Shown here piece after piece: positions 34,419-42,254 of a stretch of DNA of 42,254 nt; within the stretch, counting starts at the first letter, position 1; every line of letters starts with the position of its first letter. Position numbers and translations under genes: made by a program. Source of the stretch: CALCMJ01 sp964475415 (GTDB lineage: Bacteria > Bacteroidota > Bacteroidia > Chitinophagales > Saprospiraceae); the NCBI GenBank assembly GCA_964475415.1, contig CAYYWZ010000033.1:1-42254 (forward strand), read 5' to 3'. The notes under the pieces are model-generated. The model had not been told where the DNA came from and made no database searches. It worked only from the letters and a program-made list of their open reading frames with translations.

Positions 34419-34426
34419 TAATTTTG
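34419..34426 (+). promoter_or_regulatory. -7 element of trhO
   Basis: TAATTTTG is an exact -7 match, ending 23 bases before the ATG at 34450. No -33 TTG is evident. It faces away from the DksA-like gene's box. Confidence 0.5.
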
Positions 34427-34449
34427 GTCTTAATTTTAACTCACGTTTC

Positions 34450-35508
34450 ATGCAAAAGCGATCGGGAAGATTAGAGAATAAAGTCAATAAAGAAGAGCTA
34501 AAACAGCGCTTAGCTGAAGAAAAACTCAAGAGAACGACGCTCTCTTTTTACAAATACGCCCATATTGAAAATCTTATCCCTTTCAGGGAGCAATTTTATC
34601 AGATATTATCAGAATTAGAGGTTTTCGGTAGGATATATGTGTCAAAAGAGGGTGTAAACGGACAAATGTCAGTTCCTTCAGATAAGCTAGAAAACCTTAG
34701 ATCGGCATTAGATACAATAGATTTTCTCAAGGGGATTCGACTCAATATCGCCATAGATGATGACGGAAAATCCTTTTATAAGCTTACCATAAAGGCCAAA
34801 AAGAAGATACTTGCTGACGGACTGGAAGATGAAACCTTCGATGTTACTAATCGAGGCAAGCATCTATCAGCTGAAGAATTCAACGCTCTAGCAGAACGGG
34901 AGGATAGCATCATTGTGGATATGAGAAATCACTATGAGAGTGAGGTAGGGCATTTTGAAGGTGCTATCACACCGGATGTAGAAACCTTCAGATCGTCTTT
35001 ACCTATTATTGAAGATATACTCCAGGAGCATAAAGACAAGCATATTATTATGTATTGTACAGGAGGTATCCGTTGCGAAAAAGCAAGTGCCTATTACAAG
35101 CACAGAGGCTTCCAACAAGTATATCAACTAGAAGGAGGTATCATAGAGTATGCCCGTCAGGTAAAAAATAATGATCTAGAAAATAAGTTTAAAGGCAAAA
35201 ATTTTGTCTTTGATGAGCGACTAGGAGAGCGTATTACAGAGGAAATAATTTCTCGCTGTCATCAGTGTGGAAAGCCTTGTGATACTCATGTCAATTGTGG
35301 TAACGAGGCCTGCCATATATTATTTATCCAGTGCGAAAATTGCTCAATAGAGAATAATAATTGCTGTTCCAGTAAATGTAAGGATTTCATCGAATTGTCC
35401 ACAGAAGAACAAAATAAGCTTAAGCCTACTATTCAGTTTAATGGTACAAAATTCGGCAAAGGAAGATACAAAGCGGCAAGAGAGGCGGATGATTTAGAGC
35501 AGATCTAA
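34450..35508 (+). CDS. trhO: tRNA uridine(34) hydroxylase TrhO (rhodanese family)
   Basis: TrhO (YceA) makes 5-hydroxyuridine at wobble position 34 of certain tRNAs, using oxygen. The 352 residues include an N-terminal ferredoxin-like domain (SKEGVNGQMS), a rhodanese domain with the active-site loop MYCTGGIRCEKAS (Cys203, with Cys209), and a Cys-rich C-terminal domain (CHQCGKPCDTHVNCGNEAC and CSSKCKDF) probably binding zinc. This length and architecture are the usual ones for the family. The gene diverges from the DksA-like/lspA pair and is followed by the HD-PycTM operon after 201 bases. Confidence 0.93.
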   Translation: MQKRSGRLENKVNKEELKQRLAEEKLKRTTLSFYKYAHIENLIPFREQFYQILSELEVFGRIYVSKEGVNGQMSVPSDKLENLRSALDTIDFLKGIRLNIAIDDDGKSFYKLTIKAKKKILADGLEDETFDVTNRGKHLSAEEFNALAEREDSIIVDMRNHYESEVGHFEGAITPDVETFRSSLPIIEDILQEHKDKHIIMYCTGGIRCEKASAYYKHRGFQQVYQLEGGIIEYARQVKNNDLENKFKGKNFVFDERLGERITEEIISRCHQCGKPCDTHVNCGNEACHILFIQCENCSIENNNCCSSKCKDFIELSTEEQNKLKPTIQFNGTKFGKGRYKAAREADDLEQI

Positions 35509-35709
35509 GTATATTCTTCTGGAGTGATTTGGATTTATTTTGCTCAGGCGCATTGTCTATAATGAAAAAGCATATAACTCGATCCTCATAATGCAAAAAA
35601 TATATCTTTCTTTTCTTAACTAGATGAAAATCAATGTTTTTGGCATTAAATATGTATTTAATATAAAAATATTAATCTGGATCCATATATACAAAATAGT
35701 AATTCTAAG

Positions 35710-36897
35710 GTGTTACGTGGAGTTCATGATCATGTTACACAATTGCTTCTACCTCTGAAGCAACAGGGCTATGCTTATCACAATCTAGAGCATACCTTAC
35801 ATGTAGTAGAAAGTGCTATTCTACTTAAAGAAAAAGAAAAGGTACACGATGAGCAGGCAGAGTTGATAATAATTGCAGCATATTTCCACGATACAGGTAT
35901 AGCTGTCGATTATAAAAACCATGAAGATGTTTCTAAGAAACTAGCAAGCAATTATTTACATTCTATTGCATATCCACTAAATAAGATCGAAGAAGTCCAA
36001 TCATTAATCCAGATCACAAAACCTGACAGTATCTCTGTAAGCTTATCGGAACAGATACTTAGAGACGCAGATCTTTCTAACTTAGGTAGTGAGCGTTATT
36101 TTAAAGTACTCAAGAAACTCAAACAAGAGTGGAAAAATCATAGACCTGACCTATTGAAAAACAATAATGAAGTTTATTATAATTATGCATTAGAGTTTCT
36201 TGACAAACACAATTATTTGACACGCAGTGCGAGAGAAATTTGGAACCATCAAAAATTAGCTAATCGTGCCAATCTACTTAATTTGATAAAAAAATCTAGG
36301 AAAAAGAATGTTGCCATGAAGGAAGAAAAAATCAAAAAGACAAAAGCCTCCAGCCTACTTGCTGATTCTAAAGTAGGTCAAATGATATTCAAAACTTCGC
36401 TAAGAAATCATATTGATCTTAGTTCTCTTGCAGATAGCAAAGCCTCTACTATGTTAAGTGTCAATACGCTTATCATCACCATTGCATTGCCGATTATGAT
36501 TCCAAGAATTCAAGAATTCCCACTGCTTGGAATCCCCGCTTCTATCTTGCTCATAACCTGTGTCAGTTCCATATTCTATGCAACTCTTGTTACTAGACCT
36601 ATCAAGATGAATGGACTTACTTCTATAGAAACTCTACAGAACGGAAATGGAGATCTTTTCTTTTTTGGAAATTTTTTCAAGATGCCCTTTGATCAATATA
36701 AAAAAGGTATCGAGTATACCTTAGAAAATGCAAACTACTTAGATGAATCCATTATTAGAGATCTATATTTCTCCGGTATTGCACTAGGAAAAAAATATGG
36801 GCAACTTAGAATTTGTTACACTATATTTATATCAGGAGTATTACTTGCTGCTGTTGGTTTTTTCATTATTATGCTTTTAAAATTACCTGTACAATAG
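35710..36897 (+). CDS. HD-domain phosphohydrolase fused to a PycTM-like membrane module
   Basis: The 395-residue protein has an N-terminal HD domain with an intact metal set: His28/His31 in NLEHTLHVV, His60-Asp61 in AAYFHDTG, and Asp119/Asp121 in RDADLSNLG. A Lys-rich linker (about 192-215) leads to a module matching the PycTM/DUF5706 type of Pycsar effectors: FKTSLRNHIDLSSLADSKAS, then membrane segments at about 247-265, 272-295 and 368-390. PycTM effectors respond to cyclic nucleotides and disrupt the membrane, while HD domains often hydrolyse phosphoesters including cyclic nucleotides. The start is GTG 35710, the first start codon after an in-frame stop. The TonB-receptor-like gene starts five bases after the stop, and a nucleotide cyclase gene follows. 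Confidence 0.85.
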   Translation: MLRGVHDHVTQLLLPLKQQGYAYHNLEHTLHVVESAILLKEKEKVHDEQAELIIIAAYFHDTGIAVDYKNHEDVSKKLASNYLHSIAYPLNKIEEVQSLIQITKPDSISVSLSEQILRDADLSNLGSERYFKVLKKLKQEWKNHRPDLLKNNNEVYYNYALEFLDKHNYLTRSAREIWNHQKLANRANLLNLIKKSRKKNVAMKEEKIKKTKASSLLADSKVGQMIFKTSLRNHIDLSSLADSKASTMLSVNTLIITIALPIMIPRIQEFPLLGIPASILLITCVSSIFYATLVTRPIKMNGLTSIETLQNGNGDLFFFGNFFKMPFDQYKKGIEYTLENANYLDESIIRDLYFSGIALGKKYGQLRICYTIFISGVLLAAVGFFIIMLLKLPVQ

Positions 36898-36902
36898 CAG
36901 CT

Positions 36903-39197
36903 TTGAAAAACATCTTAATAATATATGTATTCCTCTTAGTATCTACCATGCTAGCTGCACAGGTAGATAGTACCCTAGTGAAACTAGACAAACTCAGTTG
37001 GTCTGACGCTAATAAAAACAACCCTATAACAACGAACAAAATTCTTTCTGGACTAAGTATCGAGGTAGATCCTAATGATCTCCCACTCTCTGTTTATGTA
37101 ATTACCCAAGATCAAATTCTTCTACATGGTTATAATTCTATAGTCGATATACTCGCTACCCTTCCTGGAATAGTAACTTCTCAGCCTGGCTCAGGAGAAG
37201 ATGGCGAAGGCTTCATGATGAGGGGATTATACGGTAATACCTACTGTAAAATACTTATCAATAATAATCCTATAAAACCTTTCGTCCTTAAGAGCATGCC
37301 ACTCGGACAACAGCTACCTATTAAAAATATAGAAAGAATAGAGGTCGTTTATGGACCCTCTTCTTCTGTATATGGTGTCGATGCATCAGCAGGCGTTATC
37401 AATATCATTACAAAGGGTGAAATCAAATCGAATCTAGTTCAAACCAGCTACCAAATAGGAAGTAATACATTTCAAAATATCAATGCAGAATTTGAAACTT
37501 CTTTTAATCTATTGAAAAGAGATTTTGGTCTACGTATATATGGCAATAGTTCTACAAGGTCAACTAGCAATGTAGACTATACAGAAAATATAGATCCGCT
37601 GTTATATAATCTTGGAGATCCTAATGAAATATTTGATAGAGAAAATTATGTAGGCACACCAGAACAACCACTAATAAATCAGCTGCCTTCTTCCAGCCAG
37701 CTATTTGGTTTCGAAGGAGAGTATGGTAACTTAAAATTTAATTATTATCTACTCAAAAGAAAGCAGCATAGTTCTTTAGGCCTATCTACAAATGCATTTT
37801 CGTACAGTAATCCGCTTATATCTACAGGGGAACAAATAACGCTAATCAATGCAGAATTCAATAAAAAGATTAAAAATTTCTCTAGCCTAACAAAACTAGG
37901 TTACATAGGTTATCGTCTGGATGATAGAACATCTAACATCTATGTGTTACCGTTAGAATATGAATACCTAAGTGCTTTTATACTAGGAAATATTGAAGAC
38001 TTTGAAGAAGCTACTCAGTTGAATACAAAAATATATAACGATCTATATACCGGCATAAGATATTCTCACGGCTACTCAACAGAATTTTTTGCAGAGCAGA
38101 GATTACAATATGATATTACTAAAAATATAAGTTTCCTGACAGCCTTCAGGTACGAAACAGGTAGCGGATTACCTATACAGAGAAATCTACCACAGTCAGT
38201 TGATGAGTCTGAAGCATCAGAAGAAAAATTCGAAGCCTTAGGAGAAAGTTATAGTAATCTATCTGTCTACATGCAAGGGTTCCTTAAGTACAAAAAATTC
38301 AGAGCCATACTAGATGCAAATTTTGCTAATGTTTCTAGAATAACTAATTTAAGAGATGCTGTAAACTTTACTCCTAGGGTAGCGCTTATGTATGAGTTAC
38401 AGTCCAATATCAGAATTCGTTCTGCATATAGTAGTTCACTTAGGACACCATCCCCTTACTATAATTCTACTAGAGTATCTGTTACGCAAGGGTCTATTCC
38501 TAACAACATTACCTTTTCTCCAGAGACTACTGATTCCTATACGCTTGGTCTTAATTGGCAACTTAAGAAAAAAACAATCTTAGATATAGAGCTGTATCGT
38601 ACTCAAACAAAAAATCTTATTAACTATGGATTATCTGCTAATTTCGAAGAAGGAGAGCAATTTTTTTTAACAGCTGGCTTTAGTAATTTTGAAGACTCAA
38701 AAAAAACGCTTTCTGGAATCCAATTGATACTAAGAACTCAGGATGTTTTTAACGATAAGAAACTTGATTTAGAATTTAGTCTAAATCTCTCTAAGGGGAG
38801 TGAGGTTGTCATACTAGATTTTGGTAATGATCCAGTACAAGTAGACCTTGACAATGTTAGATCCTATCCAACTTTTATTTCTAAATTTAATCTATCCTAT
38901 AGACCCTTCACAAAGTTTTTTATCCGCTCTGAAAACTCATTCCAGAATTCTAATATTCCTTTATCCCTTGCCGGCCTCTATAGTACAGGAGAGCTGAACA
39001 ATCAGAGAGCAGCCGTTAAGATGAATCTTATATTTAGGTATCAGCTGAATAGATACTTCGGTGTATCAGCGAGAATAACAAACCTGCTGAATACTAATTT
39101 CGGAGGCATAGATGCTACAGAAACAAATAATGTCTTATTAAATAATCCTCAGGAGAGAAGAAACTACTCTCTTGTAGTAGACTATATCCTGAGATAA
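36903..39197 (+). CDS. TonB-dependent receptor-like outer membrane protein
   Basis: Starting at TTG 36903 the protein has 764 residues with a signal peptide (MKNILIIYVFLLVSTMLAAQ). A plug domain follows, with a TonB-box-like PNDLPLSVYVITQDQI, MMRGLYGNTYCKILINN, and GPSSSVYGVDASAGVINIITKGE. A beta-barrel of about 600 residues ends with a strand RNYSLVVDYILR, without the usual terminal Phe. Such receptors import siderophores, vitamin B12 or glycans, or transmit signals. The upstream extension to 36813 overlaps the HD-PycTM gene and is rejected. It shares a one-base overlap (TAATG) with the cyclase gene, a coupling rarely seen between receptor and cyclase, so it may be the sensor's outer-membrane part. 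Confidence 0.85.
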   Translation: MKNILIIYVFLLVSTMLAAQVDSTLVKLDKLSWSDANKNNPITTNKILSGLSIEVDPNDLPLSVYVITQDQILLHGYNSIVDILATLPGIVTSQPGSGEDGEGFMMRGLYGNTYCKILINNNPIKPFVLKSMPLGQQLPIKNIERIEVVYGPSSSVYGVDASAGVINIITKGEIKSNLVQTSYQIGSNTFQNINAEFETSFNLLKRDFGLRIYGNSSTRSTSNVDYTENIDPLLYNLGDPNEIFDRENYVGTPEQPLINQLPSSSQLFGFEGEYGNLKFNYYLLKRKQHSSLGLSTNAFSYSNPLISTGEQITLINAEFNKKIKNFSSLTKLGYIGYRLDDRTSNIYVLPLEYEYLSAFILGNIEDFEEATQLNTKIYNDLYTGIRYSHGYSTEFFAEQRLQYDITKNISFLTAFRYETGSGLPIQRNLPQSVDESEASEEKFEALGESYSNLSVYMQGFLKYKKFRAILDANFANVSRITNLRDAVNFTPRVALMYELQSNIRIRSAYSSSLRTPSPYYNSTRVSVTQGSIPNNITFSPETTDSYTLGLNWQLKKKTILDIELYRTQTKNLINYGLSANFEEGEQFFLTAGFSNFEDSKKTLSGIQLILRTQDVFNDKKLDLEFSLNLSKGSEVVILDFGNDPVQVDLDNVRSYPTFISKFNLSYRPFTKFFIRSENSFQNSNIPLSLAGLYSTGELNNQRAAVKMNLIFRYQLNRYFGVSARITNLLNTNFGGIDATETNNVLLNNPQERRNYSLVVDYILR

Positions 39198-41536
39198 TGG
39201 TTGGTCACAAATTCATATCCTTTTTCGGCTTACTTCTTTTTCCTCTCCTGTGTTATGCACAGTCCTCTATAGAACTTGATCTTATAGATAAAATAAAAAT
39301 GAAGTCAAATGATGTGCTCTTTTTACAAGATAGCATGATCTATTACAACAACTTCGCTAGAAAGAATAACTATCTCGACCTACAACTAGAGACTTCTCTT
39401 CATCTAGCAGCATTCTATCTAAAAGAAAACAAAATAGATAATGCCCTTTCTCTTTATCTCGAGATAGAAGCAATTTCTTTAGCTGAAAATAAAGAAGTTT
39501 ATTTTATCAAGGCTAATAAAAACCTTGGTGACATATATACGCAGAACAAATTACATGATGATGCTATAAGCGCCTTTACTAAATTAATCCGTATTAAAGA
39601 AAACAAGGAACTAGATAGATCAGAGATATTGACAAATATATCTGAGAATTACAGGCAGAAAAATCAGATAGATTCTTCTCTGTTCTATATCGGTAAAGCT
39701 ATTCAGCTAAATCAAAAAGATATAAAACGTACTGTTGTTCTTATGTCAAAAAAGTCTGACATCTATAATGAAACAGGTCAATATGAGAAGAGTCTTGAAA
39801 ACAATAAACTCATATTTACACGCATAAAAGAAAACAAACTGGATAAAGAAAGGGCTGCTATCGTTAACAATATTGGATACAATTATTTCTTTCTCAAAGA
39901 CTATGACAAAGCTATATCGAACTTTAAATCTGCATTGAAACTAACCGATATTAACGACAAGGCAAAATACTCCGAAATTCTTCTAAACATTGCTGTAGCT
40001 AATAGTAACCTTAGAAGATTCTCCTCGGCTAGAAATTATTTATTTAGAGCTAAAGAAATATTAGACGATCCATCATCTAATAAAAGTTTAGAACTAGAAA
40101 ATCTGCTAGCCAAGTCTTACCTAGAGGAAGAAGATTATTTTAGAGCTGAGGTTCATGCTACTTCTGCGCTAGATCATGCACAAGGTAATAACAGTCCAGA
40201 ACAACTAAAAGAATTATATCTAACCTCAGCAAATGTAAGTTCTGGTCTAAACGATTACGAACAAGCTCTATTATATTATGGCAAGCATCTAAAGTTAAGA
40301 GATTCGCTAGAAGCTAAAAAGATATATCAAGAAAAAGAACTAGTCAATACCCAAGACAAACTAGAGTCAACAGAAAATAAATTGCGCTTTCTACAGAAAG
40401 AAAGAGAACTAAAAGAATCCGAAATAAAGGCACTTTCTCTTAATAATAAAAATCTACAACTAGAAAGTGATGCTCTAAGACTAGCTAATGAAAAAAGAGA
40501 AAATGAATTACTTGTAGCAAAACGAGATCAGGAACTACAAAACGAAAAACTAAATGTGCAGCTACTCGAATCTGACAAGGTAAAAAATCAATTAGTCCTT
40601 GCTCAGCAAAAAATAATAGCCGAACAGAAACAAAGAAAACTAGACAGTGTAGAAATTGCAAAAAGATTAGAAGTAGACGCCCTCGCTAAAGAACAAGAAA
40701 TACTCAAGCAAGAGCAATTGGTATTGTCTGGTCAGAAATCCTTACTAGAAGAAAAAAATAAGGTGAACGAACTAGCCATAGAAAAACAAAATAATTTCAG
40801 GAAGTTCATGGGTATCATTGCTGCCTTAGGACTTATGGTATTATCTCTAATACTGTTCGGTTTTTTTAATCTAAGAAAGACCAACAAGCTTATAAAAAAG
40901 GAAAGAAAAAGATCAGACAAACTCCTTAACTCTATTCTACCTAAACAGACTGCTGAAGAACTAAAAACTAAAGGAAAAGCAACACCTAAACAATATGAAA
41001 ATGCTACTGTCATGTTTACTGATTTCTCACAGTTTACAAAGATAAGTGCCAAGATGACTCCAGAGGTAATCATCGCAGAACTCGAGGCTTGTTTTTCTGC
41101 TTTCGATGAGATCGCTGAACAGCATAATCTGGAAAGAATAAAAACAATCGGCGATAGTTACATGTGTGCAGGAGGACTCCCTAAGAAAAACAATACACAT
41201 GCTCAGGACTGTCTCCAAGCAGCTGTCAAAATGCAACAGTACATGCATGCTAGATATGCAGACAAAAATGCAGTAGGAACAGAATACTGGAAAATGAGAA
41301 TAGGAATTCATACCGGCCCAGTAGTAGCTGGTGTAATCGGCAAAAACAAATTTGCCTATGACATCTGGGGAAAAACGGTCAATATTGCAAGTAGATTAGA
41401 AACTGCTTGTACCATAGGAGGCATACGTATTTCTGAAACTACCTTAGAAATGATCAAATCCACAGATAGTTCTTTTAATTGTAAACAAACTGGATTGGTA
41501 GAAAATGAGGTGCAAAGTTATGAGTGGAAAAGTTGA
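39197..41536 (+). CDS. transmembrane class III adenylate cyclase with TPR and coiled-coil sensor
   Basis: The 779-residue protein has a signal peptide (1-22), periplasmic TPR-like repeats (about 45-370), a long coiled coil (about 372-530), one membrane helix (about 536-557) and a cytoplasmic class III nucleotide cyclase domain (590-779). The catalytic residues are complete: metal Asp609 (FTDFSQFT) and Asp653 (GDSYM), the adenine-selecting pair Lys649 and Asp722 (YDIWG), and Asn729 and Arg733 (NIASRLE) for the transition state. ATP is therefore the likely substrate, with cAMP as product. It is translationally coupled to the TonB-receptor-like gene. The periplasmic repeats suggest protein-protein contact, perhaps with that receptor. 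Confidence 0.9.
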   Translation: MVGHKFISFFGLLLFPLLCYAQSSIELDLIDKIKMKSNDVLFLQDSMIYYNNFARKNNYLDLQLETSLHLAAFYLKENKIDNALSLYLEIEAISLAENKEVYFIKANKNLGDIYTQNKLHDDAISAFTKLIRIKENKELDRSEILTNISENYRQKNQIDSSLFYIGKAIQLNQKDIKRTVVLMSKKSDIYNETGQYEKSLENNKLIFTRIKENKLDKERAAIVNNIGYNYFFLKDYDKAISNFKSALKLTDINDKAKYSEILLNIAVANSNLRRFSSARNYLFRAKEILDDPSSNKSLELENLLAKSYLEEEDYFRAEVHATSALDHAQGNNSPEQLKELYLTSANVSSGLNDYEQALLYYGKHLKLRDSLEAKKIYQEKELVNTQDKLESTENKLRFLQKERELKESEIKALSLNNKNLQLESDALRLANEKRENELLVAKRDQELQNEKLNVQLLESDKVKNQLVLAQQKIIAEQKQRKLDSVEIAKRLEVDALAKEQEILKQEQLVLSGQKSLLEEKNKVNELAIEKQNNFRKFMGIIAALGLMVLSLILFGFFNLRKTNKLIKKERKRSDKLLNSILPKQTAEELKTKGKATPKQYENATVMFTDFSQFTKISAKMTPEVIIAELEACFSAFDEIAEQHNLERIKTIGDSYMCAGGLPKKNNTHAQDCLQAAVKMQQYMHARYADKNAVGTEYWKMRIGIHTGPVVAGVIGKNKFAYDIWGKTVNIASRLETACTIGGIRISETTLEMIKSTDSSFNCKQTGLVENEVQSYEWKS

Positions 41537-41684
41537 AGGCATTGTGGCTATTTTCCGTAAGCTAGATTTTCTTCTTGTTAGTCCTAAATAAACTTTCGTT
41601 TTCATAGATATATCCTAAGCAAAATGTCCTGTACATGCAAGACCGCTATTAGCCAGATGGAAGCAATTGGAATACTCATCTATA
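41537..41684. other. intergenic stretch between the cyclase and the TA locus
   Basis: No frame, terminator or exact promoter box was found here. A promoter for the antitoxin gene should lie near its right end but cannot be named from the sequence. Confidence 0.35.
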
Positions 41685-41714
41685 ATACGTGTATTTATAT
41701 GAAATATCACGTAT
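41685..41714 (+). promoter_or_regulatory. inverted repeat over the antitoxin start
   Basis: ATACGTG (41685-41691) and CACGTAT (41708-41714) are perfect inverted arms 23 bases apart centre to centre. The right arm overlaps the antitoxin ATG at 41713. Such palindromes are the usual autoregulation sites of toxin-antitoxin modules; binding here is inferred. Confidence 0.5.
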
Positions 41715-42184
41715 GAATACGAAGCTAACCCTTTCGCTTAAAAAATCAATAATAGAAAGAGACAAACGCTATGCTAAGGGTAACAATCAAAGTTTATCTC
41801 AAATTATTGAGTCTTATTTAGGGATATTCGGAATTACCGATATCCCTTTATATATAATTGTCTTAGAACTCTACTTAAGAGTTAATTACCCCATTTTCTG
41901 GATTTATTGCGTGAAAACGGAGTAATGCTTCCACGCTAGTCTTGTCGCTCGCCGCGACTGGCGTTATCTTTTATTTCTTAATTCTATTTGCTTATACTTC
42001 ATTTCATACCTTTCTGTGTAATTTTGTCCTTACTTCTGAATCTCCCTATTTAGAAAAAGTTACTTCCGAAAATCCTGAATTAGGCGACCCAGAACTTGAT
42101 TCAATTAGAGGAATAATTAGCTTACCAAAAGATTTTGATTTGAAGAAAGAAGCAAGGAAACTAAGAATAAAAAAGCATGGCTAA
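41713..42184 (+). pseudogene. interrupted antitoxin gene (DUF6364-like)
   Basis: The first part encodes MNTKLTLSLKKSIIERDKRY and NQSLSQIIESYL, the ribbon-helix-helix-like N-terminus of DUF6364-type antitoxins, up to about 41821. The remaining C-terminus of such antitoxins (LTSESPYLEKVTSENPEL, then GIISLPKDFDLKKEARKL) appears in another frame from about 42028 to TAA 42184. About 200 bases between them break the gene, starting with an inverted repeat (AGGGATAT...ATATCCCT, 41820-41847). The C-terminal part overlaps the PIN gene start by eight bases. The gene is probably broken, or may give two separate peptides. Confidence 0.7.
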
Positions 42185-42254
42185 GCTTCGATTATTTATC
42201 GATACAAATATTATTATTGATCTTTTGGCAGATCGGAAACCATTTTCAAATTCT
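42177..42254 (+). CDS. PIN-domain toxin (VapC-like), partial at the window end
   Basis: The frame from ATG 42177 to the window end (26 codons) reads AKLRLFIDTNIIIDLLADR. That is the first conserved Asp and hydrophobic strand of a PIN ribonuclease domain. It overlaps the antitoxin's last codons, the classic VapBC arrangement, and probably cleaves RNA when free. The rest of the gene, including the other acidic residues, lies outside the window. Confidence 0.8.
   Translation, partial: MAKLRLFIDTNIIIDLLADRKPFSNS

Noticed and set aside
36813..36902. N-terminal extension of the TonB-receptor-like gene
   Set aside because: It overlaps the end of the HD-PycTM gene in another frame, and the signal peptide begins at TTG 36903.
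40732..41311. Minus-strand frames opposite the cyclase domain
   Set aside because: They are shadows of the strongly conserved cyclase coding sequence with no family resemblance.
35710..41536. A canonical Pycsar defence system
   Set aside because: The cyclase has the Lys/Asp adenine-selecting pair, a large periplasmic sensor and a receptor gene between it and the PycTM gene. A link is possible but the standard two-gene system is not shown.
41926..41990. Integron attC-like site (TCGCCGCGACTGGCGTTAT)
   Set aside because: The paired outer core sites are not found at the expected distance, and there is no integrase or cassette structure.

Overview
The window is about 42 kb of AT-rich chromosome from a member of the Bacteroidota. 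Evidence: an SprA/Sov translocon of the type IX secretion system (T9SS), a protein with a T9SS type A sorting tail, the MurF-Alr fusion, a Zn-less DksA-like protein next to lspA, and repeated promoter elements of the Bacteroidota form TTG-N17..23-TAnnTTTG. No rRNA, tRNA or CRISPR array was seen, and I do not commit to a genus.

Layout. 1-8.3 kb (minus): ruvA then the 2480-codon sprA. 8.4-12.2 kb (plus): purD and the murF/alr fusion. 12.2-16.4 kb (plus): three consecutive periplasmic PpiC/SurA-type folding factors, probably serving outer-membrane biogenesis. 16.4-20.4 kb: a 22-codon hydrophobic ORF with a strong terminator, then on the minus strand htpG, a TlpA-like thioredoxin, a second thioredoxin-fold protein and a small lipoprotein. 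20.5-22.5 kb: a secreted T9SS cargo protein behind a 26-bp perfect palindrome. 22.6-24.2 kb (minus): a small membrane protein, a TfoX-N protein and an FMN reductase. 24.3-27.5 kb (plus): a sterol desaturase/fatty-acid hydroxylase, a hypothetical protein, an HTTM-like membrane protein fused to a DCC thiol-oxidoreductase domain, and a DUF2459 protein. 27.5-28.65 kb is a decayed region: a DinB-type gene remnant, dispersed degenerate repeats and a GC-rich structured element. 28.65-32.5 kb: an S41/CtpA protease, an IS3-family remnant, tsaB, and two tandem Cys-less ArsR-type regulators. 32.9-35.5 kb: lspA and a histone-tailed DksA-like gene (minus), divergent from trhO (plus).

The most unusual part is 35.7-41.5 kb. 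Three tightly packed plus-strand genes encode an HD-domain protein fused to a PycTM-like membrane module (the module of Pycsar effectors), a TonB-dependent-receptor-like outer membrane protein, and a transmembrane class III nucleotide cyclase with a periplasmic TPR/coiled-coil sensor. The arrangement suggests a cyclic-nucleotide signalling cassette linking outer membrane, periplasmic sensor, cyclase and HD/PycTM output. The cyclase carries the Lys/Asp pair typical of ATP-using enzymes, so a cAMP system is more likely than a classical cCMP/cUMP Pycsar defence. The window ends in a toxin-antitoxin locus with an interrupted antitoxin gene and the first 26 codons of a PIN-domain toxin.
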